DNA from: Ancylobacter polymorphus
GTDB taxonomy: Bacteria > Pseudomonadota > Alphaproteobacteria > Rhizobiales > Xanthobacteraceae
Assembly: GCF_030813495.1 (NCBI RefSeq)
Contig: NZ_JAUSUI010000001.1
Coordinates: 310,001-374,000 of the forward strand
Direction of reading: 5' to 3'
Length of the DNA: 64,000 nt
Under the pieces are notes generated by a model. The model made no database searches, had not been told where the DNA came from, and saw nothing but the letters and a program-made list of their open reading frames with translations. Positions 53,514 through 61,928 of this stretch are shown here, one piece after another. The translations under genes were made by a program, and so were the position numbers. The first letter of the stretch is position 1. Every line of letters begins with the position of its first letter.

Positions 53514-54635
53514 ATGACCACCACCATCGTTTCCCGCGCCGACCTGCGTCCCGCCGTTGCTATCGCCAGCGACATCGTCGCGCGGCGGACGAGGGACGCC
53601 ATCCTCGCCAACGCGCTCTTGACGGCACACCCCGAGGGCGGCGCCATGCTTCGCACGACGGATCTGGATCGCCAGGTGACCGTCCGCCTGCCGGAGGCCT
53701 GCATCGACGAACGGTTTGCCACCACGGTTCCGATTCACGCGCTGAAGACGGTTGAAGGTAAGGCGCCGCCGACCGATCACGTCGCGCTCGACGTCGACGC
53801 CGCCGGTGGCAACGCGCTCGACTTCGAGGGGCTGCGCGTGAGCATGGCGGGCCTCCCGGTGGAACAGTTCCCCGAAATGAAGGTCGAAGGGGAAATCCAC
53901 GCGCAATTCGATATCGCCAGCGCCGCGCTACGCGAAGGTCTGGAGGCCATCAGCCTCGCCATGTCGACGGAGGAGGCGCGGTACTATCTCAATGGCGTAT
54001 TCATGCACCCCATCCCGGAGGGCGGCGGGATCCGCTTCGTCGCGACGGACGGGCACAAGCTCGCCCTGCACGACATTCCGATGGAGGGTGCCGGGGCCGG
54101 CTGGGGCTGCATCATCCCGCGCCAGACAGTCGCCTTCCTCATCAAGGTGCTCAAGTCCAAGGGCGTCGCCACCACCGCGCGCGTGCTCGTCAACACCGTC
54201 AAGGCGGCGATCACGGTCGGCAATGTCGACGTCATCACCAAGCTGGTTGAAGGCACCTATCCCGACTATGGCCGCGTGATGCCGCGCGAGGGCACCACCT
54301 TCGCCGTCGTCGACCGCAAGGCCATGATCGCAGCGGTCAAGGCCGTGTCGGCAATCCAGTCAGAGCGCGGCCGCGCGGCGCGGTTCCTCATCGAGGCCGG
54401 ACGGGTGACGCTCTCCGTCAGCAATCCCGAAATGGGCAGGGCCGAAATGGCTGTCCCGGCCCTCGTCACCGGCGACGAGCTCCACATCGGGTTCAACTCG
54501 GCATACGTGCTGGCGATCCTCGATGCCACCGATACGGAAGCGGTCGAGTTTCGGTTCGGCGACGCTGGGTCGCCGGCCGTCGTCCAGGGCTGCGGCGCTG
54601 CCACCCGCTATGTCGTCATGCCGATGCGCGTGTGA
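53514..54635 (+). CDS. Phage-encoded DNA polymerase III beta (sliding clamp) homologue
   Basis: 373 residues from ATG 53514 with an AAGGAGA site. The three-domain DnaN pattern is present: an N-terminal domain with RTTDLDRQVTVRLPE, YYLNGVFMHP and ATDGHKLALHDIPM in the middle, EGTYPDYGRVMP near residue 245, and YVVMPMRV at the end, the position that shapes the partner-binding pocket. The clamp would hold a polymerase on phage DNA, so replication may use this clamp in place of the host's. Companion polymerase genes are not seen in the window. Confidence 0.9.
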   Translation: MTTTIVSRADLRPAVAIASDIVARRTRDAILANALLTAHPEGGAMLRTTDLDRQVTVRLPEACIDERFATTVPIHALKTVEGKAPPTDHVALDVDAAGGNALDFEGLRVSMAGLPVEQFPEMKVEGEIHAQFDIASAALREGLEAISLAMSTEEARYYLNGVFMHPIPEGGGIRFVATDGHKLALHDIPMEGAGAGWGCIIPRQTVAFLIKVLKSKGVATTARVLVNTVKAAITVGNVDVITKLVEGTYPDYGRVMPREGTTFAVVDRKAMIAAVKAVSAIQSERGRAARFLIEAGRVTLSVSNPEMGRAEMAVPALVTGDELHIGFNSAYVLAILDATDTEAVEFRFGDAGSPAVVQGCGAATRYVVMPMRV

Positions 54636-54883
54636 TGGCGGCGGAAAGCCATCGCGCGGGCTGGGAGCGGGTGCCATACCCGTTCCCGGTCGGCACCAAG
54701 GTCGAGGGCGTCGACGCCGCAGGCCAGCGGTTCGCCGGCACGGTCGACGCGATCATCGGCCCCTACAGCGTCCGGGTCGACGGGGTCGGCACGCCAGTGA
54801 GCATGATCACGACCGTGCCAAACACTGCTCCCATTAGCGCTGCCGTAACGGGCGACGAGCTAGACTATTTCGAAGGCAATTAA
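54635..54883 (+). CDS. Small phage protein following the clamp
   Basis: 82 residues from ATG 54635, whose first base overlaps the clamp stop (TGATG), so translation is coupled. Beta-rich (PFPVGTKVEGVDAAGQRFAG). Unknown function. Confidence 0.65.
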   Translation: MAAESHRAGWERVPYPFPVGTKVEGVDAAGQRFAGTVDAIIGPYSVRVDGVGTPVSMITTVPNTAPISAAVTGDELDYFEGN

Positions 54884-54900
54884 AGCTGCGGAGGACGAGA

Positions 54901-55227
54901 ATGGAACAATCGGGTTTGGACGCCAAGCGATGGCATGTCGTTGTGCTCAGACTTTCGACGGGCAAAGAGCATTACGTTTTCGACGGCAACGATTACGACA
55001 GCGCCGTCTCCAGATGGAACAATTACCAAGCGGATGTGGATGTGCTCATCGTCGAAATCGAGGAGTGGCAGCTCGTCGACGAATCGGTTTGGCATCCGGT
55101 CGTTGTCAGACGGCAGTCGGTCCGTCGACGCTCGGACGGCATGATGGTCGAAACCGCCGGCAAACCCGTTAAGATGACACGGGGTGGCGAAGCGACGGCG
55201 AAGCTGCGAGAGTTCTCGACCGACTGA
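54901..55227 (+). CDS. Phage protein of unknown function (108 residues)
   Basis: 108 residues from ATG 54901 with a GGAGGAC site. WHVVVLRLSTGKEHYVF and VDVLIVEIEEWQLVD suggest a small beta-rich fold. Closes the clamp sub-cluster. Confidence 0.65.
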   Translation: MEQSGLDAKRWHVVVLRLSTGKEHYVFDGNDYDSAVSRWNNYQADVDVLIVEIEEWQLVDESVWHPVVVRRQSVRRRSDGMMVETAGKPVKMTRGGEATAKLREFSTD

Positions 55228-55235
55228 ATCGGCTC

Positions 55236-55249
55236 CTCCAATTGTGGAG
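55236..55249 (+). promoter_or_regulatory. AUYG-loop stem-loop, copy 5 (hides the ribosome site)
   Basis: CTCCA-ATTG-TGGAG, 5 bp stem, loop ATTG. The GGAG of the 3' arm is the only ribosome site for the ATG at 55259 (9 bases later), so when folded the stem-loop would block translation. Confidence 0.68.
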
Positions 55250-55258
55250 AACCAAAAG

Positions 55259-56582
55259 ATGCGAGTCGATCTCGCCCCGGGCCACGGCATCGCCCTCAAG
55301 TATGCCAACCGCCACGGCCTCGTTACCGGCACCACCGGCTCCGGCAAGACCGTCACCCTGCAGAAGCTCGCCGAGGGCTTCGGCGCCGCCGGCGTGCCGG
55401 TCTTCGCCTGCGACGTGAAGGGCGATCTGTCCGGCATTTCCACGGGCTTTCCGGCCCGGTTCTGGGATATCTTCGGCGAGCAGGGGATGCCCATCAAGAC
55501 GTCGGTCGACGAGATGGGTCCGGACCTGGTGGCGCGGCTACTGGGGCTGAACGTCACGCAGGAAGGCCTCCTGCACATCGCCTTCCGCTGGCTGGCCGAT
55601 CCCGATTTCCACCCCGGCCCCGCCTACATGATGGACATGAACGGGCTGCGCGCCAGCGTGACCGACATGCTGGACCACCGGGAAGAGTTGCGGATCCGGC
55701 ACGGCAACGTCACCGCCACGTCGGTTGGCGCCATCCAGCGCTCAATGCTGGTGCTGGAAGGGCAAGGCGGCGGTCACCTCTTCGGCGAGCCATCGTTTCG
55801 GGTTGAGGATTTGCTCGCCACGGCACCAGACGGGCGCGGCATCATCAACCTGCTGGCCGCCGATCGGCTGATGGATTCGCCGCGCACCTATGGCGCTTTC
55901 CTGCTGTGGCTGTTGCTGCGCCTGTTCGCGATCCTCCCGGAGGCCGGCGACCTCGACAAGCCGAAGCTGGTCCTGTTCCTCGACGAGGCGCACCTGCTGT
56001 TCGACGGCGCTTCCAAGACGCTGCTGGAGACGATCGAGCGCACCGTCCGCCTGATCCGCTCCAAGGCTGTCGGCGTCTACTTCGTGACGCAGCACCCGCT
56101 CGACGTGCCGCCATCGGTCCTGTCACAGCTCGGCAACCGCGTGCAACATGCGCTGCGCGCCTTCACCCCGCGCGACGCGCGCCGTGCGCACCGCGGCCGA
56201 GACCTTTCGTCAGAACCCGACCATCAACGCCGAGCGCGAGATCACAGAGATGGGCACGGGCGAGGCGCTGGTGTCCTTCCTCGACGCCACCGGCGTGCCC
56301 AGCGCCGTCGACAAGATCAAGGTGGACATGCCGGCCGCGCACGTCGGGCCGATCAAGTTCGCCCAGCGGATGGAGATGATCCGCCAGGATCCGCTCGCCG
56401 AGCGCTACGGCGCGACCTTCGCCAACCGAGACGAGATGTTCGCCGCCTTCCGCGCGCGGATCGAGAGCAACCAGGCCGAACAGGCCGCGAAAGCAGAGGA
56501 GGTCCCGTCATGGCGCCGCGCTTCGAATACGACCGCCTCACCGCTGACCAGTTCCGCGCCGGGCTCCGCGACGCCGACATGA
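55259..56582 (+). pseudogene. DUF853/HerA-like ATPase, frameshifted
   Basis: From ATG 55259: Walker A GTTGSGKT (residues 24-31), CDVKGDLSGIS, GIINLLAADRLM, Walker B LVLFLDEAHLL, and RVQHALRAFTPRDA are all typical of DUF853 (HerA-like hexameric ATPases). Near 56175-56185, in a GCGCGC run, the frame breaks. The +1 frame continues with the family sequence (ETFRQNPTINAEREITEM, GTGEALVSFLDATGVPSAVD) and ends at 56582. Two missing bases (GC) in the run would give one protein of about 440 residues. HerA-like proteins move DNA in recombination or repair. As written the gene yields a protein cut in the C-terminal part; error or mutation cannot be separated. Confidence 0.78.
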
Positions 56583-56824
56583 CGCCGCAGACCTTCGCCC
56601 GGATATTCGGCACCCGGCTGGAGGTGGTGGAGCGCTGGCTCGCCGGCACGCAGGACATCCCGCCGTGGACCGCGCCTGTGCTGCGCATGCTCCAAGTGCC
56701 GGCCGCCGTGGCGGCGGCGCGGGCGGCGGCGGCGGAGATGATCCGGGGAGACAATCTGCGACCGGAGTTGGGGACTTACCCCTACAAGCGCCTCGACATG
56801 ATCCACGGTGAAGGTAATCTGTAG
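56510..56824 (+). CDS. Small HTH DNA-binding protein
   Basis: 104 residues from ATG 56510, inside the 3' end of the broken ATPase frame. DMTPQTFARIFGTRLEVVERWLAG with IPPW is an XRE-like helix-turn-helix. It may regulate early genes or lysogeny. It shows partial similarity to the small protein at 48334. Confidence 0.75.
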   Translation: MAPRFEYDRLTADQFRAGLRDADMTPQTFARIFGTRLEVVERWLAGTQDIPPWTAPVLRMLQVPAAVAAARAAAAEMIRGDNLRPELGTYPYKRLDMIHGEGNL

Positions 56825-56851
56825 TGCCATCATTTCTAGGAGGGCGTTGAA

Positions 56852-57037
56852 GTGGAAAATGAGCAGCAACCGGCTCCGCAGCCGACGCCCCAGGGCGGTC
56901 CCACCACTGGACAGACGTCCTCGGGCGGAGAGACCCCAGCGGGGGGCACGTGGGCTCCACTGGATCGCTTAGTACAGCGCCAGGAACGGCCGGTCATCTC
57001 CGACCGCTTCACGGAGGTCACGATCCGCAAAGATTAG
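56852..57037 (+). CDS. Small disordered protein
   Basis: 61 residues from GTG 56852 with a TAGGAGGG site. Rich in Gln, Pro, Gly and Thr (QPAPQPTPQGGPTTGQTSS) with a more ordered C-terminal 20 residues. It overlaps the 3' end of the minus-strand gene by 20 bases. Function unknown. Confidence 0.55.
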   Translation: MENEQQPAPQPTPQGGPTTGQTSSGGETPAGGTWAPLDRLVQRQERPVISDRFTEVTIRKD

Positions 57038-57533
57038 CGACGCGTTGGATGTAGATAAAGGCCGCCGCAGATGTCGCGGCGGCAATCGGCGACAACAAAA
57101 GAGCGCCGCGAGCGCGCTTCATTTTGTGAGATAACTTTTCAATTAGAGAGCAATTTTCGTTAATTGAAACCTCGGATACCCTTAGAAATTCCGATAGTAT
57201 ATCGGACTTGCTTCGCGCCGTCTGAACAAGAGCTAATCTCCAGAATTCGACCTCGCGCCCCGGCAGCGATAGCGGCGTCGACGAAAGAACGCCTACACAA
57301 AAAATACTTCCGACGACCAAAGAGCAACAGGCTCCAGCCAGCGCCGAGGACGCCGCGCCCGGTATGATCGTGTCTGGGGCGAGGCCGACGGCAACGCCAG
57401 ATGCGCAACCCACGGCGAGGGTCGAACATGTCCCCAATAGAGAAAGGGCCTGCGCTTCGAAGGCGCGAACGTGATCCACAGTCGCGCTGTGTCTTGCGCG
57501 AACGTCTTCGAAGGCAGCTTCTACCAGTTCCAC
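57018..57533 (-). CDS. Membrane protein moron, possible effector
   Basis: 171 residues from GTG 57533, with a GGAGG site 5 bases upstream (minus strand). Two hydrophobic hairpins are visible (about residues 30-85, ALSLLGTCSTLAVGCASGVA; and 145-160, LLLSPIAAATSAAAFIYI) around a helical soluble part. It is transcribed against all its neighbours, a typical moron. The topology recalls small membrane effectors in defence systems, but no family is certain. The open frame upstream to 57692 has no start and overlaps another gene. Confidence 0.65.
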   Translation of the reverse strand: MELVEAAFEDVRARHSATVDHVRAFEAQALSLLGTCSTLAVGCASGVAVGLAPDTIIPGAASSALAGACCSLVVGSIFCVGVLSSTPLSLPGREVEFWRLALVQTARSKSDILSEFLRVSEVSINENCSLIEKLSHKMKRARGALLLSPIAAATSAAAFIYIQRVANLCGS

Positions 57534-57605
57534 TTCGTCCTCCGCCTGGCCCCACTCTTGACGGTAACGATTGACCTGCGCAACCTTACCGCGCGGGAGG
57601 CTGCC

Positions 57606-57815
57606 ATGTTGATCGTCGTTCTGGGTTTCATCGCCCTCATTTGCGTCTTCGCAACGTTCAAGATTCTCGGCAACTGGTTCCTGCCGGCACACGTCGCAGC
57701 GGGAATCGGACGGGCTGTCGACAACACCATGAATTTCGTCGGGAAGCTCTTCGTGGTGGCCATCGGCCTAAGCGTGCTTTGGGCGCTTGGTTTCCTGATC
57801 TATTCCCACTCGTAA
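57606..57815 (+). CDS. Small membrane protein
   Basis: 69 residues from ATG 57606 with a GGGAGG site. Two membrane helices (about 2-24 and 44-66: LIVVLGFIALICVFATF, LFVVAIGLSVLWALGFLIY). Divergent from the minus-strand moron, with 72 bases between them. Function unknown. Confidence 0.65.
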   Translation: MLIVVLGFIALICVFATFKILGNWFLPAHVAAGIGRAVDNTMNFVGKLFVVAIGLSVLWALGFLIYSHS

Positions 57816-57831
57816 CGGATGCGATCCGATA

Positions 57832-58149
57832 ATGATGAAGCCCGCTCTTCTTGCCGCGGCGCTCTGCGTCGCCGGTCCGTCCCTAACATCGGCCGACTCC
57901 ATCGATTTCGCGACCCACCTCGGCAATATGCTTGCCTCGGAGAACCTGTGCGGGCTTACCTACCGGCCGGAAGCAATCGAGGCACTGATCGCCAAGAAGG
58001 TGAAGGCTGACGATATCGAGTTCCCCACGACGCTGAATCTCATGACATCGGGAAGCGAGTATCGAATCCGCGACCTGACCGCCTCAGCGAAGGTCGCCCA
58101 CTGCTCTCAGGTTCGGCGCGCCGCGAAGGCTTACGGTTTCATCGAGTAG
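57832..58149 (+). CDS. Exported small protein
   Basis: 105 residues from ATG 57832. A signal peptide (to about residue 21) precedes a helical domain with two cysteines (NLCGLTYRPEAIEALIAKK; VAHCSQVRRAAKAYGFIE). Small exported proteins like this in phages are often of unknown or exclusion function. Confidence 0.62.
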   Translation: MMKPALLAAALCVAGPSLTSADSIDFATHLGNMLASENLCGLTYRPEAIEALIAKKVKADDIEFPTTLNLMTSGSEYRIRDLTASAKVAHCSQVRRAAKAYGFIE

Positions 58150-58159
58150 GGTGGCGGGA

Positions 58160-58834
58160 ATGTCGAGCCTCATCGGAGATCCGATATGGCCAGTCCTGCA
58201 CCATATTGCAGGGACCGTAGGGGCCGCCGTCGGCCACGTCTGGAGCGGCATCGTCAACATGGATGCAGGTGATTGGGCGGGTTGGGCACAGGCAGTTGGG
58301 GCCGTCATCGCGATCATTGTTGCGTTTCAACAGGGGCACGCCGACACGCGGGCGAGGCTCGAAGACCGGGTTAGGGCGGAAGCTGAGGACCGAAATCACC
58401 GCGTTATCAACTATGAAATAGCAGCAGATATTTTTAAATCTATTGCAGAACAAGCCTCTGATTTTATCGCGTTCGTTCAACAAGGTCATCTTCGAATGCA
58501 CCGTTCATCAGACCCCTTGTTTTCTCTTAATTCCTCACTTTCACTACTTGACCGCCTAATGGTGGAGCGGCTGCCGTCAACCAACGCAGCGATAGATGTC
58601 CAAACCATGCGCCTTATTGGTTACAGTATCCGGTCTGATATGCAGCTCATGTTTAATGAAGCCAAGCACCTAAGAGATAAATCCTTAGTTCCTCAGCAGA
58701 TGGTTGATGTAGTGGCAGAAGCTATCGAATTGGCAAACGTTGCCCGCGGTGACGATGGCCCGATTAATATGGCGCATTTTCGTGACCAGTTTGAATACTG
58801 GCGAAGGGCTCCCATCCCTGTGTTGGGCGAGTAG
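58160..58834 (+). CDS. Membrane-anchored protein with AT-rich 3' half
   Basis: 224 residues from ATG 58160. N-terminal part (DWAGWAQAVGAVIAIIVAF) is a membrane anchor of a kind I see in phage and mobile-element proteins. From about residue 75 on (base 58385) the gene turns AT-rich and codes an unrecognised helical domain. The sharp change suggests a chimeric gene whose C-terminal domain was exchanged. Role unknown; a superinfection or defence effector is possible. Confidence 0.65.
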   Translation: MSSLIGDPIWPVLHHIAGTVGAAVGHVWSGIVNMDAGDWAGWAQAVGAVIAIIVAFQQGHADTRARLEDRVRAEAEDRNHRVINYEIAADIFKSIAEQASDFIAFVQQGHLRMHRSSDPLFSLNSSLSLLDRLMVERLPSTNAAIDVQTMRLIGYSIRSDMQLMFNEAKHLRDKSLVPQQMVDVVAEAIELANVARGDDGPINMAHFRDQFEYWRRAPIPVLGE

Positions 58835-58844
58835 GGGTTGGGAG

Positions 58845-59063
58845 TTATTCGCCGAGGTCGCTTCCATTCCACCAGCTCGGCGGGTCAGCCTCCGATCCGG
58901 TCGCAAAAATTAGCACGGCGCCTGGAACGATCCCGCGCCGAGCGCGCTGGTCCCATTTCCGATGAATGAAATCGGGCGGCCCCCAGATCCGGACGGTCGA
59001 CCAGAACTCGTCGCCGCGGAATCCGACGAAGTGCCATACGGCACCGATCATTCGGCCCTGCAT
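58845..59063 (-). CDS. Small conserved-type protein
   Basis: 72 residues; start at ATG 59063, or at ATG 59051. GAVWHFVGFRGDEFWSTVRI and PDFIHRKWDQRARRG match a small rhizobial protein of unknown role. It is GC-rich, unlike the AT-rich genes on both sides, so it separates two foreign pieces. Confidence 0.65.
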   Translation of the reverse strand: MQGRMIGAVWHFVGFRGDEFWSTVRIWGPPDFIHRKWDQRARRGIVPGAVLIFATGSEADPPSWWNGSDLGE

Positions 59064-59074
59064 GCATTGGATGA

Positions 59075-59968
59075 TTATTTCGGGTCAGTCATAAAACGTC
59101 GATGCAGCTCGCAGGTGGCTGTAGGTTCGCCTGACGATAAATATGTTTCGAAAAATGACTTACGGCGCACAAAGCGAAATGATTCGCACCCGTTCACAAC
59201 AGAGAATATGCGACCCACACGAGACCAGTCATAAAAGGCGTATTCTCGATATCCTAGACGAGACACAAGCACTCCATTTTCCATCGTCTTCAATAATATC
59301 CATCTCGGCCTTGATGAAGTGTTACTCTCAGACTCAATTTCGACATACGGCCCTGACTCCTTATTCATGTCTTTATCGGCTCCCCATGCCCCAAACATCA
59401 GAGAATACGCCAACACTAAGGGAGAAAAATAAATAACCTTGTCGACTCCGACTAGCTGCGATCGGTTGATATAAAATATATTCACTGCGTTGATTGTGCT
59501 TGCAATTAATAAAGCGAGAGCTGAAATAAATGAGCTCATGTCATCAGCGATTGCCATAACCAGTGCTATCAGAATACATAAAAACACCACCACGACAGAC
59601 GATATGCGTGGAGCCACTGATAATAGAGATACAATAATTCTATTTTTCGTAATAGTCAAAATCGCATCAGCCGAATTTCCAAATAAATAAATTATCGACA
59701 GAACAATAATTGCCACTAGGGGCATCCATAATAAACCTAGTCTAAGAAAGTCGCTAACGGACAAAATAGAAATAAAACGATAGTCAAGTTGGAAAAAATA
59801 TCCGACTTCATATGCTATTGAAACAATTAAAGACAGTGTCGATATGGCGATAGCCAATTGAGCCGCCCGGCGTACCTGACTCTCGAGATTCATCCCGTCG
59901 AACTCCGTCATTCGTAGCAAACCTAGCATGCCACTGATCATTCTGCCGGAGAACGGTATTGTCCCCAC
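59075..59968 (-). CDS. AT-rich multi-pass membrane protein moron
   Basis: 297 residues from GTG 59968. The GTG shares its G with the TAG stop of the upstream gene, so translation is coupled. Four to five membrane helices (about 35-195, for example LAIAISTLSLIVSIAYEVG and VVVFLCILIALVMAIA) precede a soluble C-terminal domain (about 210-297). The gene is far more AT-rich than any neighbour, with codon use to match; it is clearly a recent acquisition. Superinfection exclusion or defence is the likeliest guess. Confidence 0.72.
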   Translation of the reverse strand: MGTIPFSGRMISGMLGLLRMTEFDGMNLESQVRRAAQLAIAISTLSLIVSIAYEVGYFFQLDYRFISILSVSDFLRLGLLWMPLVAIIVLSIIYLFGNSADAILTITKNRIIVSLLSVAPRISSVVVVFLCILIALVMAIADDMSSFISALALLIASTINAVNIFYINRSQLVGVDKVIYFSPLVLAYSLMFGAWGADKDMNKESGPYVEIESESNTSSRPRWILLKTMENGVLVSRLGYREYAFYDWSRVGRIFSVVNGCESFRFVRRKSFFETYLSSGEPTATCELHRRFMTDPK

Positions 59969-60567
59969 TATTCGAGGCTATCGAACTTTTGAGAGTGGCG
60001 ATCGCGGGCGGCTGCCTCCAGTGATTGCTGCGTCAGCCCGTAGACGATGAGCGCTAGGGCGCGGTCGCGGCGGGCGATGGCAGTCCGGTGAATCAAGCCC
60101 AGCTCTTTCGTCACCTTCTTCCACGGCCGGCGCGTGGCCTTGGCGAGCAGCCAGGTATTGAGGGCGCGGCGAACGTGCTCGAGCGGGACGAACCGGGGGA
60201 TCCACGCCAGCGCCTCGTCGGCTTCACGGATCTCATCGCTGGTAGCGCTGATCGTGGGGCGGTTGCGCTCGCGGTCGCCGTGCTCGCGCTCCCACGCCTC
60301 CTGCGTCTTCTGGTACCAGATGTCGATACCCGAATATTCGTAATCCGGCATGGCGCGGCCATAGCCACCCGGGCCGGCGCGGCGGGTGGTGCGCTGGACC
60401 AGCTTGATGGCTTCGACCAAGCGGTCCTTGACCGTCTCGAGGTCCCACTCCTCCCCGACACCGGCCGGGCTCGTCGCCACCAGCGCGGCCATGGCCTGCA
60501 CGTCGGCGTCCGTGACGCCTTCGTCGTCTTCCGTGACATCGATTTCGAATTGCGTGACGCCGCCCAT
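59968..60567 (-). CDS. DUF6362-like phage protein
   Basis: 199 residues from ATG 60567. EEWDLETVKDRLVEAIKLVQ, then DEALAWIPRFVPLEHVRRAL and ATRRPWKKVTKELGLIHRTAIARRDRAL match DUF6362 with a helix-turn-helix-like end. Common in phage replication/regulation modules; activity unknown. Follows the helicase gene by 14 bases. Confidence 0.75.
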   Translation of the reverse strand: MGGVTQFEIDVTEDDEGVTDADVQAMAALVATSPAGVGEEWDLETVKDRLVEAIKLVQRTTRRAGPGGYGRAMPDYEYSGIDIWYQKTQEAWEREHGDRERNRPTISATSDEIREADEALAWIPRFVPLEHVRRALNTWLLAKATRRPWKKVTKELGLIHRTAIARRDRALALIVYGLTQQSLEAAARDRHSQKFDSLE

Positions 60568-60581
60568 GGATTTCGCTTCCT

Positions 60582-61928
60582 TCACTGCCCAAAGCCGCTC
60601 AAGAAGTCGGCCTCGTCGTCCGCCGACAGGTTTGCTAGTGAGCGCTCTTGCTCGGTGGGCGCGGCCTGCTTCCTCTCGCCGCCCATCGACATCCCCTTCA
60701 CCGGCTTCCCGGTGATCCAGAACCACGCGAGGTTGCTGCCGGGCGCCTCGTGGGAACCGATGATGCCGTACTGGACCATGCGGTCATGGGCGCGCTTCCA
60801 GCGCTGCCGGAGCGCATCCTTCTTGACCTCTTCGTCGCCCTCCTCGCCGGCGGAATAGCGCGACCAGAAGAGCTTCTTCACCGTGTTGACGGTGACCGCC
60901 TGCGTGATCCGTCCGGGGCAGGGCAGGTCGGTCGGCGGGGTCTGGCCGTCCTGCTTCATGGCGTCGAGCACGCACTGGAGGAACTGCCGATCCCGTTCGC
61001 TGGCGGCGAACCCGCCGTCCGCCGGGCCGGAGACGTCGATGTCCTGGTTCGGCGGCACGCAGACGCAGGACGTGACTGGCTTCCCCATCTGGTCGCGCCC
61101 CACCTCGACGGCGCGCAGAACGAACGGCCATGTGGCGCCGGCCTCGGCGTCCTTCTGCTTCGTCACCTTGGCGTAGCGGATCTGGCGGCCGTCCTCGTCG
61201 ACACGCTTCTCCGAAAGCTCGACCGAGACGACATTCTCGACGTTTGCGAAAATCGCGGTGTGGCCGCGCGGCTTGGTGCCGCCGGCATTGGCGTGGTGGA
61301 CGATGGTCACCGCGACGCCGAGCTCTTCCGAGATGCGCGTCGCGCGGGCGAGGACCGGGGTGATGTCGCGGGCGCTGTTTTCGTCCGCGCCGGGCGTCGC
61401 GGCGGAGAACGTGTCGACGACGATCAGGCGGAGCGGCACGCCAAACTCCTCCATGAAGAGCTCGTTCCAGTGCCGCCCGTCCTCGATCAGCGAATTGGTG
61501 TCGTCGTCGCCGGCGAAGAGGTTGAACTTGCCGGGGAGGAAATTGAACGGGATGTCGGCGCCCGCCGGCACCTCGTTCCAGGAGCGGTAGGCCCGCAGGC
61601 GCTTCTTGATGCCGCCGCCGCTCTCCGCCGCGATGTAGAGCACGCCGCCCTGCACCGTCGGATGACCGAAGAACTCCTCGCCGCGCGCGACGCACATGCC
61701 GTACTCGACCGCGAAGAAGCTCTTGCCGTGCTGGCTCGGTCCAACGATCAGCGACACCGCGCAGGCGGTGAACACGTTGTAGACGAGCCATTCGCTCTCG
61801 GCGCCGGCGGCGTCCAGGTCGCGCCAGCGCACCGTGCGGAGCTTCGGCCGCCAGGCCGCCTTGATCTCTTCCTCGTGCTGATATTCGAAGGCGTCGGCCT
61901 CCATGAGGTCGTCGTCGACATCGGTCAT
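60582..61928 (-). CDS. RepA-like replicative helicase (AAA_25)
   Basis: 448 residues. Walker A GPSQHGKS (residues 63-70), a RecA-like core with LIVVDTFSAATPGADENSA (Walker B), and VTIVHHANAGGTKPRG identify an AAA_25/RepA-type helicase. It probably unwinds phage DNA with the primase encoded just upstream. The two genes overlap by 4 bases. Confidence 0.88.
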   Translation of the reverse strand: MTDVDDDLMEADAFEYQHEEEIKAAWRPKLRTVRWRDLDAAGAESEWLVYNVFTACAVSLIVGPSQHGKSFFAVEYGMCVARGEEFFGHPTVQGGVLYIAAESGGGIKKRLRAYRSWNEVPAGADIPFNFLPGKFNLFAGDDDTNSLIEDGRHWNELFMEEFGVPLRLIVVDTFSAATPGADENSARDITPVLARATRISEELGVAVTIVHHANAGGTKPRGHTAIFANVENVVSVELSEKRVDEDGRQIRYAKVTKQKDAEAGATWPFVLRAVEVGRDQMGKPVTSCVCVPPNQDIDVSGPADGGFAASERDRQFLQCVLDAMKQDGQTPPTDLPCPGRITQAVTVNTVKKLFWSRYSAGEEGDEEVKKDALRQRWKRAHDRMVQYGIIGSHEAPGSNLAWFWITGKPVKGMSMGGERKQAAPTEQERSLANLSADDEADFLSGFGQ

